A DNA stretch of 64,000 nucleotides from Saccopteryx bilineata (Eukaryota > Chordata > Mammalia > Chiroptera > Emballonuridae): positions 234,378,779 to 234,442,778 of the forward strand of contig NC_089494.1 in the NCBI RefSeq assembly GCF_036850765.1, written 5' to 3'. The notes beneath the pieces were generated by a model. It did not search any database. It worked only from the letters and a program-made list of their open reading frames with translations, and was not told the origin of the DNA. The position numbers and the translations under genes were made by a program. Shown here piece by piece: positions 1 to 12,885 of this stretch. How positions within the stretch are numbered: the first letter of the stretch is position 1; the number at the start of each line of letters is the position of its first letter.

Positions 1-364
1 TATCCAGTTCCACAACCAGGAGAATCTTCTCTGGTTCCTCCTAGAATCAAAGGCCTCACCAGTTCCAAAGCCCCTCACCTCTGGTTCCCCATCTGCCAAC
101 ATGGCTTCTTACACTGCAAAAACTAGCTTTTCTCTTTCTTAGCCATCTTGGCTTCTCTCTCCTTCTTCTTCTCCTTTCTTTTTAAAACTTTTCTGGTGGA
201 AAGCTTCTCTTCTAGCAAACATTAGCATAACAATGGCCCTTCCCAAGCATGGAGGTAATTTGCAATTTCATAGACAACATATTTGGTGCTGCCTAACACC
301 ATTTTTAACAATTAAAGTGAGCAAACTCAAAAAACACAAATTTTACAAACTCATTTGCCCAACA
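1..364 (-). mobile_element. LTR, family A (partial, cut by window start)
   Basis: Read on the minus strand this begins at 364 with TGTTGGGCAAATGAGTTTG, the same start as the LTRs at 49508, 51130 and 60378. It continues through the same body, including the GGAACCAGAGAAGATTCTCC-type block near 25-45. The 3' part (R-U5) lies left of the window, so neither its target duplication nor whether it is a solo LTR can be judged. Confidence 0.8.
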
Positions 365-942
365 GAACTCTATATTTTGCCTATGTAAGTATAAGATACT
401 TTGTAAATTGAGTGCTTAGCTTTCTGCCTTCAGTGTCTATTTTGCTAGTATTTTTCAGGTTTTTACATTTGAAATACAGTTTCCTGTAGTTCCCTGAATT
501 GCCTTGAAAACTGGGCTGGAGAGCTCAACATCAATTTACTATGACCTATACCTTCCTTTGAGGTCTAATCCAGCACTACAGGTAATGACTGTAAAGTTAA
601 GGACTATATTCTATTTCCCACAATTCTCTGCTTTGTATGATTCAGGGTAAAAAAGCTTGCCATTGAAATGCATTTGCATGAGGCTTGAAAGGAACCATTT
701 TTCCCAGAGGCAGTTGCAGTCTAATGTGTGAACAACTATGAGACTCCCAGTCGTCCTAGAGAATTCAGGAACCAGCAGCCTCACCACTGAATATTTGAAC
801 ATGTTCATGGAGCTTCTTGGAAATGCTTAAGATTGAAGCAACTTCCAGGTGAGGACTTGAGAACATTTTGGTATTTTGTGCTGAGCTCTTCAATGTCAAC
901 TTCCTTGACTTCAGCTTTTCCAATAATTGCATACCTCTTTAA
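365..942. other. No recognisable feature
   Basis: AT-rich single-copy-looking sequence between two LTRs. I see no exon signals, no tandem repeat and no repeat family I can name. Confidence 0.5.
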
Positions 943-947
943 TCCAT

Positions 948-1520
948 TGTTGGGAAGATAAAGCTATTTTTTCTCACCCTTACTTTTAAAGATGGACACT
1001 GCTCTCACGTGGTGATATTCTCACGTGATACAGCTAGTTGCCCTTCTTGCTTGGGATGGGCATGGTTATGCTAATGTGTGTTGAGGGAGGGCTTTCGCAC
1101 CAAAAGATTTGAAAGGTGGAGCTGGAGGCCATTTAAAGAGAATGGCCAGATTCTTGTAGGGAGGAGCAGCCCATGCTAGAGCAGGGCAGGGAAACCACGT
1201 GGAGGAGGCAGTCAAAATGGCGGAATGGGAAAGGGGAAGCCAGTTCATGGAGGAGATGGGGAACAGAAGTGAATAAGACTGATGAGGTAGAAACCTTTGA
1301 TTCTAGGAAAACTCAGATGAGTCAGTACCTTTATGAGCACTGAATGAGTGGCTTTTGGAGCCCAGTGTGTGTTTTTACTCACTTGCCAGATGCAAGCTCA
1401 AATAAAGGAAAATGGATCACCAGTTTTCAGCTCTGTTGATTCCTTACCATCTGTCCGAATCAAACCTGAACCTGCGTTGGCCAGGCAGCTTTGATAGTGC
1501 CCATGGTTACTGGCTTTATA
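948..1520 (+). mobile_element. Solo LTR, family B, with 5-bp target duplication
   Basis: It starts TGTTGGGAAGATAAAG and ends TACTGGCTTTATA, with a polyadenylation signal AATAAA at 1401-1406. The perfect duplication TCCAT flanks it at 943-947 and 1521-1525. The body aligns along its whole length with the minus-strand LTR at 60845-61405. The terminal CA has decayed to TA. A 5-bp duplication fits class III (ERVL-like) integration; the family name is not known to me. Confidence 0.85.
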
Positions 1521-1525
1521 TCCAT

Positions 1526-3606
1526 ATATCGAATCTACTTTTTATACTTTAACCTTTTATCTTTAGAATGCTTCAGTGGCTTTTCTGTGTTTTTGATTAC
1601 ACTAAGTTTGGTTTAAAAAGATTGTTGAAACCTGATCAGAGCTCTATCTGCATTTCATATGCCATCAAATACACAGTCCTCCAAAGTGAATGCCCTTTGT
1701 CACTCCAAAATCAAGCTCAAGACACTCAGGTGTATCACTTTCATGTTAAATAATACTTCTGCTTGTCTGAGCACTTACACCCAAGGTCACCAAACTTTTC
1801 AAAAGTTTTCAAACTCACAGATCCCACAAACTATTATTCGCATTTATTTAGAAAGATAGAATATTATTACTTGTTTATACATCATTTCCCCTTAAAATAT
1901 CCAGAAGCCTATGGGAACGAAACTTGGCAATGGTTATTAGTCGTAAAGACTGACACTTCAGTCATCATCAAACAGCTGCCTTCAAAAGTTAAAACATTCT
2001 CTTTTATGTACCACTTTGGATCCGACTGCCAACCCAAATGCCTCTTCTAAAAGTTTTTAGAGGCAAAAATATCTTTATTTTTGGAACTACTTTGGAACCT
2101 TCATTACCCCCTACTGATAAAATCCTCAGCATATAACATATGACTCATCCCTCCATACTTCTCTAGTATATTTACTTTCATTAGAACTAGTGTTGGCTGC
2201 TGGATTTGCCTTTGAACTTAATTTGTATTAAGCTCTCATGAGAGCACTGGGAGGAATAGGCACGGTATAAATAAATACAATAAAATGAATAAAGCACTAG
2301 GTGGGCTATGCAATGAGGCAGAAGTGTCTGTATGTTTGCAGGAAATTCAATAGGCGATGAATGGTTTTGGAAAACACATGCACAGCCAGGAAGAGGCTTC
2401 AAATGAGCAGGCCAAAGGCAGGAAGTCTTTCATTCCCACTTCAGTGGGCCGTCCAGCTCAAATCTGCATGTCTTTGAAACCCAGCTGTGAAAACCCTCTT
2501 TTTCACTTTGAAACGAAATGCACTGGATTCTACCATCAATTTCACTTTATTAAAATAAACACATCCACGGACAGCTGATTATTCTCTTGCCTACAATTTA
2601 TGAAAGTGGTGAGATAAAGTTTATAGTTAATTGAAAGGTGCTGCTGAGGATAGGTTCATAATTATCAAAGTCTTTTTCCATGAAAGTCCTTCAGAAGGAT
2701 TCAACACCCAACAGCTGGTTATGTTGTTATAGCCCTACTATAGTTTCAAATGAAAATTTGTTTTCAAATGCAGTAATTTTCTTAACTTGTTTTCTTTATC
2801 ACAGAACAATGTCTTTATTAAAACAAAACAGACTTCCAGGATGTGTTATGTCAAGCAGTGAAAAGTAGTAACGCATTTCACCAGCTTCCAAAACCTTGTG
2901 TTTTACCCTGGTCAGCTATGTTGGCAAGAGTTTTAAAAATGTCTATAAGACTGAAACACAAAAAGTGACCATTTAATTTCTTTTTAAAATTTTTTAGACC
3001 ATTTTACTTCAATTACATTTAATATTCAATGTGTTGATGACCTTCATCGTTCACTACTTTGAAAAAAGAAAGTCTTTAACCTAATTACATTTTTATTTTT
3101 AATCATTCTTTCCTTTAACTTTGGCAGGTATTATGCCAATGTTTATATTAGTAATATATTTTCTAACTATCATTGAGCAGAAATTTTTTAGTAAACACTC
3201 TAGTTCATCTCTTGGCTCTTAAGAAAACAGTTTTAAGAAGAAGATGGCATGAAAGAAAGAAAAAGATTTCTATTCCCGTGTGCTAAAATAATCTTCACAG
3301 GAGAAGAACGCCAACAAAGAGTGAGAGAGAGTGAGGGCAAGAGGCTGTCACTGCTCAGAAAAGTTAAGTAAATCTGACAGTTCTTTTGAGTTAGAGTGGC
3401 ATCCCTCTCAGGCTGAGTACGGCTCTAAACATAAGAGGCAAAAAGAATTTTTTTAAAAAGCTTATGTCTACATTAGATCTCAGAAGAAGATATTTTACTA
3501 AAAACCTGCCATCAATTTCCTTGTTAAATATTCCCATCATGAGAGTTTGTTTAGATTTCAGAACGTTAAATTTTTTATGTTTGAGTTCATAATCTAAACA
3601 CTCTCT

Positions 3607-3607
<1 letters not shown>
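1526..3607. other. No recognisable feature
   Basis: AT-rich intergenic sequence. There are only short chance reading frames. I cannot assign any part to a gene or to a repeat family. Confidence 0.45.

Positions 3608-3643
<36 letters not shown>
3608..3643. repeat. (CA)n microsatellite
   Basis: An uninterrupted CA run of 18 units. It generates the Cys-Val repeats seen in the minus-strand translation, which is not a gene. Confidence 0.95.
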
Positions 3644-3644
<1 letters not shown>

Positions 3645-4211
3645 CCTAGAAATACTTGCAGCCTTTGTATTGACTTCCTATGTGAGGAATAATTGATAAA
3701 ATTATTTAGAACAGTATTGTAAAATTGCAGTCAGGGAAAATATATGGGGGGGAATCATGTATACACAAGTGAATTTTTGTTCATATTTGTTCACTGGATC
3801 ATTATTTTAGCTGATGAAAATCCTGAATAGTTTAGTTTAAATGTCTTTTAAAGTTGTCAGATGGAATGTCAGCATTAGAACAATCTACCAAGTAACAGCT
3901 AAACCTTATCTCACTTTTCTTTAGTAAGCACAACTAGATATTAGAAGAAGCATAATGTAATGGCATTCCAATCCTTTATTTTTAAGAGTTGCCTATTTTA
4001 TGTGAATAATGATGGATATCTTTCATAGTATTTTCCTGCGTTTCAGATTAAATGATTATTGGTATAAGACAAACCACAAAGTATACTTTGAATCAGTGCA
4101 AAAAATATTAGCACACTGATACAACAATAAACTCCAAAGATAAGTCAAATGTTCTATGATTCAATTTATGTTCATTATATGTTTACAGCATGTCAATCCT
4201 GAGCATGCCAG
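3644..4211. other. No recognisable feature
   Basis: AT-rich sequence between the CA repeat and the LTR at 4212, with no feature that I can support. Confidence 0.45.
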
Positions 4212-5151
4212 TGTGATAAGGTGTCAAGGAACTGCAGAACTGTTGATACCGGCATTTCAAAAAGAAGAACCAGGATCCCCCTTAGCCCTCCTTTCTCAGG
4301 AGAAAACCCAAGAGAAAGAGATTAAAGGGGTAAAAGTTAGTTAGTAGTTAATCATAGTTTAACTATAGTTCTCTGGAAGGACTGACACCAGTTACTAGGC
4401 AGAGCAAAGAAGGTAGAACTTATCTGAAAACTTCCTCTTCCCCTTCCTTAGCCTTTAGGAGACAACGTTTACATATCTTAATTAAAAATTCCTACACTGA
4501 TCCTAACTCTTCCTCCTCTCCTGGAGTCATGAAAGTGACATACAGCTCTAGACAAAGGGATCACGAGCCCACTCACCTTGCTTGAAAAACCTGCATTCTA
4601 TAACATTTTATATGCTTTCTAATTATCGTCCTTCTGAAATTCTTTATATGTATAAAACTTGTAAACGAAGCAGTAGAGGACTAGCTAACCCCAACACTCT
4701 TAACAAAAGTAATTTCATGTACTTCTCTCTTTATCCTAGACTAAACATTTCATTTCCCACTACTGTGGCGACAGGGATAGGTTGTAAACCCTAGATTTGG
4801 GAATGTCTTTGATACGAAAAACGTTTATCACTACTGTGTTGATATGTAAAACAACATTTACCACTACTGTGTTAAGAATGCTTTTTTCCTTTTAATAGCT
4901 CCTATAGATAAATGTTGTAAGCTTATCCATAAATGACTTTTGTACAATGCTTCCCCCTTTCTTTCCCCGCTAACCAGTATGTGTTTTTGTCTCTAGAAAA
5001 GCAGCTTTAGGACTATGATCTGGGCTGCACGATTTGGGTTAGCTATACCCTGTGTATGTCGCCGGCTTATTAATAAAGCTACTCCTAAAATTTCTTCTGT
5101 AACCTGCCTTGGTGTCTCTATGTAACCCACAGATTACACTACCTTATAACA
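4212..5151 (+). mobile_element. Probable solo LTR of an unnamed endogenous retrovirus
   Basis: The ends are near-perfect inverted termini (TGTGATAAGGT at 4212, ACCTTATAACA ending at 5151), starting TG and ending CA. A polyadenylation signal AATAAA lies at 5072-5077, followed by a T-rich stretch and a U5-like tail, the usual layout of R-U5. The flanks CCAG (4208-4211) and CCGG (5152-5155) could be a 4-bp duplication with one mutation, as in class I elements. No second copy in this window confirms it. Confidence 0.5.
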
Positions 5152-6424
5152 CCGGAAGGTAAGACCTCTACTGAGCAGTGCTGCCAGTTCCAGCACCTGG
5201 AGAGAACAAGAGAGGAGCTGCCAGGGTGTCGGAAGTCACACTTTAGCATGAAGACAGTAAAGAGCATCAGAAACTACACATACATACATAGAGTACAAGT
5301 GTACTTCTTGTGCTGCTTAACACATACACAAAGGTTTGGGAGCTAGTTTGAAGTTTAAGGTGCGCACTGCATTTTTTTTTCCCATATAAGACATCAGGGA
5401 CAATTGGGTAAACCAGGAGGGAAAATAATTCTCTCTGAGGAATAAAAAATGTTTAGATATAGACGGATGCCCATGTGCAGGAAATTGTAAGTAATGTCAA
5501 AAAGCTTTTATTTGTAATCTGAAATTGTACTTTAGAAAGTAATAATTTTTGTCAACCACGAAGTAAAATTTAGGAGTAAATCAATATTTCTACATACATA
5601 CTTTTTAAATTCATATTATTGTCACTGTTCATGAGTCTGTAAAATACTTGTTTTGAGGAAGATAATATATACCAGACATTACTAGCAAAGATTTCATCTT
5701 CTTGATTGTGGAGCAAAAGAAACATGGAATTTATTTAGCCAAGGGCTTTTTGAAGATTAGACCATTACCAGGTGATGCAGGGTCTTCTTTGCATCCCATC
5801 CCATGATCCCATGAGAATAGCTTGGGTGGTCAAGGGATAGATTCCTCGAACACTTTTCACTATCTTGGTAGTGGGTCCAGAAGCCTTGCTATCACTGTCC
5901 TCCTTCCTGCACACGTTGCAGAGCAACCACACTGTTTCCCGTTGGTAAGCAGGACCAGCCAGTTAGCCAAACAGTAAAGTTTTTCTGTTGTCATCCGAAG
6001 CTAACAACGGTCTTATGAAAATCACAACTTTCAGTTCAACAGACCATTGTTTTGGCTCCTGGTGGAGTTGCTGCTCCTCTGAATACTTAAGATGTCAATA
6101 ACTCAATATCACAGGAAGAGGAAGAACACATAAATATTTTGAGCCATAAATATCCTGATGAAGCAAAAATAAGATTGGTTATTTACTGTCTTGGTTAAGA
6201 ATATATACTATACCCCTAAACCCTTAAGTTATTATTTTCCAACTTCCTCACTTGTTTTAATATGTAATTACTTTTTTTTTCCAAGCCCATATTCATGGAG
6301 TAAATAACTTGACTGAAAGGCAAAGATGAGTGCAAAAGTCCTGTGCTTTCAAAGATTTTCACCATCTATTCCCACATTGTCTGTAATCCTATATGGCTGG
6401 GACTAAAATAAATATGCATATTAA
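5152..6424. other. No recognisable feature
   Basis: Intergenic sequence. No primer binding site follows the LTR that ends at 5151, so this is not an ERV interior. Nothing else is recognised. Confidence 0.4.
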
Positions 6425-6600
6425 TTTAACCCTCCCAACTACCCTATAAGTTAGGTATTAACATCACCTCCATTTTACAAATAATAAAATTGAGCTCAGT
6501 TTAACATGTAAGAAATTTGCCTGAAGTCACAGAACTGGTAACTGGGCTTCAAAACCATATAGTCAGAATCCACAGCCTGTGCTCCAAACCACAGTAACAC
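6425..6600 (-). mobile_element. MIR SINE, antisense
   Basis: The plus strand reads as the reverse complement of the MIR core: a CCATTTTACA-type block near 6470, GAAATTTGCCTGAAGTCACA near 6510-6532, then AACTGGTAACTGGGCTTC. It is heavily diverged, as expected for this ancient family. Confidence 0.75.
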
Positions 6601-8309
6601 ATAGCCCATCATCATCACCTCTGGGACCATCTGGAATGTATAATGAATGCTTGCCATCTGCCAAACACTGTGCTAAACACTCTGTTTTCCACCTTTCTGA
6701 TTCCATAACACGGCCATGACTTTCCACCCATATTCTTGCCTATAGAAATCCTAGCTATTATCACAAACACTGCTTCAAGCTAAGTCTCTCCAGGAGTCTC
6801 CTGTGCTCATATATTCTGCTCTTTTGAGCATGCTACCCTTTAGTGTCTTTACCATCTGGTAACTAATGATCTGCATGATAGAGTCTGTGTTCTGTTTATC
6901 TAAAACATGTCTTATCTCCCCAATCATGGTAGAGACAAAGCCATCTTACATTTCCCTTTGTATCCCTCACAATGTCTGGTAAATATCTTGAATGAATGCC
7001 ACATGGTTTGTCCTGATTCCAGAAACTCAAGGAGTTTTCCATAATTACTTATCACAATAACATTACTAACAAACTGAAATTTTTTATTCAGAGACTGAGG
7101 TGCTCCTACTTCATAAATAGACTCAAATATTTTCCCCAATCCTTATTTCTACAAACATCAAAAGAGAAGAAAATGAGAAGAGAACAGTTTAGGAAGAGGT
7201 AACAGCTACCGGCAGCTGTTCACCCATTTTTAACAGCACAGGATTCTTAGCAACTATTGAAGAAGTACAAAGAGTACAGACACATTTGCCTAGGAAACAA
7301 CGTTCTGAAAAGCAGGTGTATTTCTCTTTCTTAAAAATAAAGCACACTACAATATTTCCTAGCCAGAAAACAAAAATGTGACAGAAAATATATTGACAAC
7401 TTTGTCTCTAGATAAGCTTTACAGCAGACAGAAAACCAGTCACAATAGACCTCTAAAGGTCAAAGCCAATATGTAAACTTCAGAGCAATGAAGTGGCATC
7501 TGGTCTTCTAGGAAACAGCCATTTGTATTTTTTACTATGGCTTCTCCTGGGGGCGTTACGCTTCACAACATCTTCATCCCTCAAACGCAAAACAATGCAA
7601 TACACAAAACAACCAGCAATTTGTAAGAAAAACATTGAAAGATCACTACTTTCCATTTTTCTTTTATTGTCATAATAAGCTTATGCCTAACAGCAATTTC
7701 CAGATTAGGCAAACATGTTGCTTTTTAACTGATCTGTGTACCTCAATTTTGGGAGACTCAGATAACATTTTTATTGATATTCCCCTAACACGGTGGCAGG
7801 GAGAGAAACATTATGATCAAAGAAACATATAGGGGAAAAAAGTAACAACTCAAGAGCACAGATTGCTGAGGAAGGTGCAGCTTAAAGAATCAATATGAGT
7901 TTTCTAGCTATTGATTAATATTTAGAGGAGGCTTCACTTTTGCTACATATCAGCAATGCTTTTAGGGCATCTTATGTTCCTATAAAAGCTACATTACTAT
8001 TCAAAGTCACCTTGCCACCCAATCATGCATTTTGAGTTTTCCAGTGTTTTCTCTGCTAGGTTTAATAAAAAAATTCAAAAAGTTCAGAATAGAGCCAGAA
8101 CAACAACAATAAAAATCATTAGAATGGGTGCACTTTCTTTTCCTAATGGAAGAGTTTGAAGTGTGTGTATGTGGGGGGAAACTCTCTCATCAAAGAATTT
8201 CCAAGGAGACAGACAGGTGGTCCTCTGAAGGTGAGTGCTTCTTCTTTGGAATCCGCTGTGGTTGCATTCAGAAAAGCAGGTCTGCTGCAGCTGCACGCTC
8301 AATGAGACT
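6601..8309. other. No recognisable feature
   Basis: AT-rich intergenic sequence with no exon signals or repeat family that I can name. Confidence 0.4.
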
Positions 8310-8705
8310 CTTTTTTTAAATGTATTTTATTTTATTTGTAATATAAATTGTATATACTTAAGATGAACAACATGATGACTTTGTATACATATACAACTGT
8401 AAAATGATAACTACAGTCAAGCTAACTATCATTTACTCACATAGTTACATTTTTTGTGTATGTCATAAGAGCACCTAAAATCCAATCTTTTAGCAAAGAT
8501 TCAGTGTTCAGTACAGTATTATTATTAACCATAGTCTTCAAGCTGTAGGTTTGATCTCTAAGATTTCATTGGTCCTGCCTAACTGCAACTTTGTACGCTT
8601 TGACAACCATCTCCGTATTTTTCCTACCTCCACACACCTGGTAACCACCATTCTACTTCTCTGCTTCACTGCAGTCAACTTTTATAGAGCTCCCCAGAGT
8701 CAGTT
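8310..8705 (+). mobile_element. L1 LINE 3' end (L1M-type 3' UTR)
   Basis: It contains the classic order of L1MA/MB 3' UTR blocks: an AAGATGAACAACATGATG-like block near 8360, ACTACAGTCAAGCTAACTA near 8410, CAGTATTATTATTAACCATAG near 8513, and ACACCTGGTAACCACCATTC near 8633-8652. It is a truncated, inactive copy. Confidence 0.85.
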
Positions 8706-10400
8706 TTGTTTCTTCCCAAGTAGCCTAAGTAGCATATCAATTTTAATTAAGTGAAGTAATTTGTTATGATTAAATATTACATAGGCTTGTTGAATGCAAG
8801 AACAAAGAGGAAGGTGTTGTTCTATGGAAAGTAAGTTTAATACTTTAGAAATAACTTTATAAAATCCAATACTAAGGAAAAAGTTGCTGTCAAGTTATTG
8901 TGAGTGAGGAAACTATAAAAGATCAGGAGAAACAATCCCCCAAATAAAAAAAGACATTACATTCAGATTGCTTGCCAAAAGGGTCTTTACATGTTCATGT
9001 CACTTCAAAGAATTCCAGAATGGCTTCTCTGAGGTTTATCCCTGAAAGACCAGACAAAACTCTCATCAGTATACTAATAATTTATCTTTTTTAGAAAAGA
9101 CCTCAATCTGACAAAAAGATGAAAAATTAATCTTTTCATTTTTATATGCATTTATATTTATTAAGTATGTGTTATTTTTTAAGATCCCCCTCCTTTAATC
9201 TTTTTTAACAATGTATTCATGGACCACCTCTAGCCCTGATTATATTACTAGGTATTCTGTGCCAGCAACCAGCCTGGCCTGGCTTTTGAAATAAACTAAG
9301 CATTGCAGAGAGAAACCGGGGAAGGTATAGGAGTACAGGGCACAGGGCAAGCCTTCCTTTTCATTCTAACTCTATGGCTTATGTAGATCTTCATCTTTGA
9401 GCAAATCTGTTGCGCATTTGACTGATTTCCTACTTTATCCCAGAAATAAAAGCAGCTCACGTGGACACTTAAGATACAACAGATGAACATAAATTTCAAG
9501 ATGAGGAAAATTAATTAACAATTTGCATCACAGTCTCTTCACGGTATTCTGAAGAATAAACGAGATACCTTCTAGAAAATAACAAAATGCAGAAGGCGTC
9601 CAGTCAATGTTAGTTCATTTCCTTATGTGGTCAACAAAAAGATATATTGCTGATGCACAATTTTCATTGTAATTATGAAGTTACCCTGTACTGCTTTGTA
9701 TGTTTAAAGTCCTTTCCTAGAGAGTATAATTAATCGCACACAACAACAATATGGGATAAATAGAGCAGGTACAATTATCTCTCATTTATATTTTATAGAA
9801 CTTAAACAGGTGAAGTCTCTAAACCAGATTCTCTCAGAAATTTAACATAAATTTTATGCTCCAGTGAACCTAGTATAAGCTTATTTTCTGAGCCTATTAC
9901 TCTCATTAATTTCTGTAATTCTATACATTACCTGGGTTTTTTTTTTTAAAAATTTCATTACTCTTCCATTATGTTCTTTGGAGGCTCACAATCAGCAGAA
10001 AATATAACACTTTAATTCAATGCCAATGCATTCAAAAAAGATGGAAACAAAAACATATTGTAAAGGCAATTGCAAGTCAGAGAGCTTTTGCCCTCTGAGC
10101 CTGTAGTCCATAATGGGGCCTGAAACTTAGTATCCCTTGTACTGTTCCCATCCTCCATCCCGATTCTATACCAGACCAGGGCATTGGGACTATGGCTAGA
10201 TTTGCAGAAACATAGCTGGGGTCTGAGTAGTCAGGAAATTTCTAGATAGAACCTACTAATTAATAGAATCTCAGAAACGTGTGGGAACTGTAATGAAAAA
10301 CACTTCATTGATGCAAAAAATTTTTCCTTCCTTTCTTGACAGAGAAGAAATTTTCACTCAAATAACCATAAATTGTACCACTTACTTAGTTCCCTTCATA
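8706..10400. other. Mostly unassigned; weak MIR trace
   Basis: AT-rich intergenic sequence. Around 9735-9830 a block with ATTATCTCTCATTTATATTTT resembles antisense MIR but is too decayed to call. Nothing else is recognised. Confidence 0.35.
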
Positions 10401-10458
10401 TTTTATTTCTTCCTCCTACCCTCTCTTGCCTTTGAGGCATCTGTTTTATAGCTTAGTA

Positions 10459-10588
10459 CAGGATGGGGCAAAAGTAGGTTTATAGTTATGAATATAGGAA
10501 ACAGAGTTTATTCTTATACTATTACTATTTATTAACCATTTATCATTTTTTATATGAACAACTGTAAACCTACTTTTGCCACACCCTG
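10459..10588. mobile_element. Mariner MITE with TA duplication
   Basis: 130 bp bounded by TA dinucleotides (10457-10458, 10589-10590). The termini are inverted repeats of about 29 bp: the left end starts CAGGATGGGGCAAAAGTAGG and the right end is the complement of CAGGGTGTGGCAAAAGTAGG. There is no transposase. A relative lies at 38735-38858. It is inserted in an old L1. Confidence 0.85.
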
Positions 10589-10590
10589 TA

Positions 10591-11290
10591 TAAATGGAAT
10601 CATATAATATAAATACAAAGCCTTTGTGTATGGGTTTAGTTTACTCACATAATGTTTTTAAAGTTCACTCATATTAGTGATAGATTTAAGAGCTTGTTCT
10701 TTTTCATGGCTCAGTGGCATGCCCTTGTATTAATATACCACAATTTGCTTATCAATTTCCCTGTCAGTGGGCATTTAAAATTGTTCCAATTTTTGGCTAT
10801 TAATAATATAATTTCCACAAAACTCTTATACCGTGTGGACATATGTTTTTATCTCTCTTGAATAAACAACTAGCAGTAAAATTGAGTATATAATTAGTGT
10901 ATGTTTACCTTTACTGAATTTATTAACTAGTTTTCCTAAGTGGGTGTACCATTTAATAGTCTCATTAGTGATATACGAGAGTTCCAGTTGCTCCATCTCT
11001 ATACCAATACTTTACATTTTCAGTCTTTTCAAATTTTAGCTATTCTATTATAAATAGGATGTAGTAATATCACATCATAACTTTAATTTACATTTCCTGA
11101 TGATTAATGAAATATAATTTTCCTACATTTTAGCCATCCATATGACTTCTCTTGTAAAGTGTTTATTGTCCACTTTTGTATTAGATTGTCTTTATTACTG
11201 ATTTTTCAGTATTTTTAAAATAACCTTGAGGCAAGTCCCTTGGCAGATATTTGCACTATGAATATGTACTCCCAGTTGTGGTTTCCCTCT
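10591..11290 (+). mobile_element. L1 LINE 3' UTR fragment (old L1M)
   Basis: It follows the L1M 3' end block order: ATAAATGGAATCATATAAT, AATATACCACAATTTGCTTATC, TTTTTGGCTATTAATAATA, GTGGACATATGTTTTTATCTC, and GAGAGTTCCAGTTGCTCCAT near 10980. It is diverged and truncated. The mariner MITE interrupts its left part. Confidence 0.8.
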
Positions 11291-11884
11291 TCATTTTTAT
11301 ATCATAAATAACTAGCTGTACTGGTCACGTGTTGCTATGGCTCAGTCTGGTTAAATGGAAAAAAAAGAGAGAAAGCACACATTTCTAATATGTTTAATTT
11401 CACAATGCTTGTGGGTATACAATATTTTTTGTTGTTCCATTGTCTGAGCAGATATAGAGATTGGTTTGCTAACTCTAGAACAAGCAACATATAATAGTAA
11501 AATATTTAGTATAGTGTGTGTTGCTTTTACGTCCAACAGATGACGCTGTTTTTTAAAAAAAGCATGTTTTTACCTGTCACAGGTGCGACATTCTATATAA
11601 TAGTAGGTATATAAAAACATGCACATATATAAACACACGCATGTATTCAAATGCAACATTGTGTCAAAATTTCAAAGCAATTGGTGAAGAACTTTCAGAG
11701 AGTTAAGATTTTGAACAAATGAACATTTACATTTTTATTTATATAGATGTCTCTTAATGAGGATATTTAAGTCCAATTTATTATTTTCTCTAGTTAGGCA
11801 CCTGGTAACTTGTTCAACCATCTTTGCCTACCCTGTTATGGTGAAGATATTCTTCTGGTTTAGCTTTAATAACATTTAGATCAG
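11291..11884. other. No recognisable feature
   Basis: AT-rich intergenic sequence between the L1 fragment and a MER20-like element. I see no supported feature. Confidence 0.4.
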
Positions 11885-12030
11885 AATGTCTCAATCTTGA
11901 CATTACTTATATTTAAGACTGGATAATCCTGTTATAGGGTGGAGGGGGCAGAAGTTGCCCTGTGTTCTGTAAGATGTTTAGCAGTATCACTGGCCTCTAG
12001 CCATTGGATGCCAGTAGATGTCATGGAAGC
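11885..12030 (-). mobile_element. MER20-like hAT fragment
   Basis: Read on the plus strand, GATGTTTAGCAGTATCACTG followed by CCTCTAGCCATTGGATGCCA matches the complement of the MER20 non-autonomous hAT-Charlie element. The left terminal part is decayed (CAGAATGTCTCAATCTTGA near 11883). Confidence 0.65.
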
Positions 12031-12116
12031 AGTGGTAGTAGTAGTCATTTTCAAAGTCATTTTTTCCTGCATGGGAATCTAGTATTTTCAGTCTATTTGT
12101 CAAAAAGAATTTCCAT

Positions 12117-12206
12117 TGCCTGTCGCATCCAGCCACAATGAGTCTATTACGGGGTCTTCGAACGGGAAAGGTATGAAATTGAAATAGATGATAGACAGGG
12201 ACTTAA

Positions 12207-12297
<91 letters not shown>

Positions 12298-12636
12298 TGG
12301 CTTCAGGAGGATGCCACGGCAAACAGTCTCTACTGTTCCTGAGCCGTAATGCCACACTCCCAGAAGCACATCCACTTTTATTCATAGAAAAAAAAATGTG
12401 GTTCATCAGCAATTCAATTAAGTTTCCAAGGCAACTCAGAGACAACCCCCACCATACCATCCAAATCTACTTTACACTAATAGGAAACTAGCTTCCAGCC
12501 TCCTCCGGAGAACATGGGTGAGACAAATGAGAATCAGGTGTAGCTCTTCATTAACTAGGCAAATGAGGTGGGGTTTGGGCCTAGCACCTCTGTCCAGATT
12601 GCAAAAATACCCTGTTTATTTATTCAGTCCCCAACA
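12117..12636 (-). mobile_element. 3' LTR of the class II-like provirus
   Basis: On the minus strand it begins TGTTGGGGACTGAATAAATA at 12636. It has an AATAAA polyadenylation signal in GAATAAAAGTGG near 12380, and ends near 12117. It contains a long (AT)n(AC)n tract that is much shorter in the partner LTR. Confidence 0.85.
12209..12295. repeat. (AT)n(AC)n microsatellite inside the 3' LTR
   Basis: About 36 nt of AT (12209-12244), a short break, then 45 nt of AC (12251-12295). The same spot in the partner LTR (14850-14874) has only about 15 nt of AT and 11 nt of AC. Confidence 0.95.
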
Positions 12637-12652
12637 TATCCCCCTTTTTATT
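12637..12652 (-). promoter_or_regulatory. Polypurine tract of the provirus
   Basis: On the minus strand AAAAAGGGGGATA sits directly before the 3' LTR start, the position where plus-strand DNA synthesis is primed in retroviruses. Confidence 0.7.
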
Positions 12653-12885
12653 TTTATTTTTTAAAAATTGAATTTGTGTGCTGTGATTTATACTCATCTG
12701 AATTACCATGTTTCAATTTGGAGGCAGACTGGTAAACTATAAAATAAACAACAAAATTGAAATAATCAATGCTAACAGATACTATAAGAAGTATCCTAGT
12801 ACAATTAAGTAATTAAAGCTTATTAGATTATCAAGCAAACACCATCATCACTTCATATTATTTGTAAATGTAACCCAACCCCACT

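Noticed and set aside
12100..12460. Frames with long Cys-Val or Tyr-Ile runs
   Set aside because: They translate the (AT)n(AC)n microsatellite inside a retroviral LTR.
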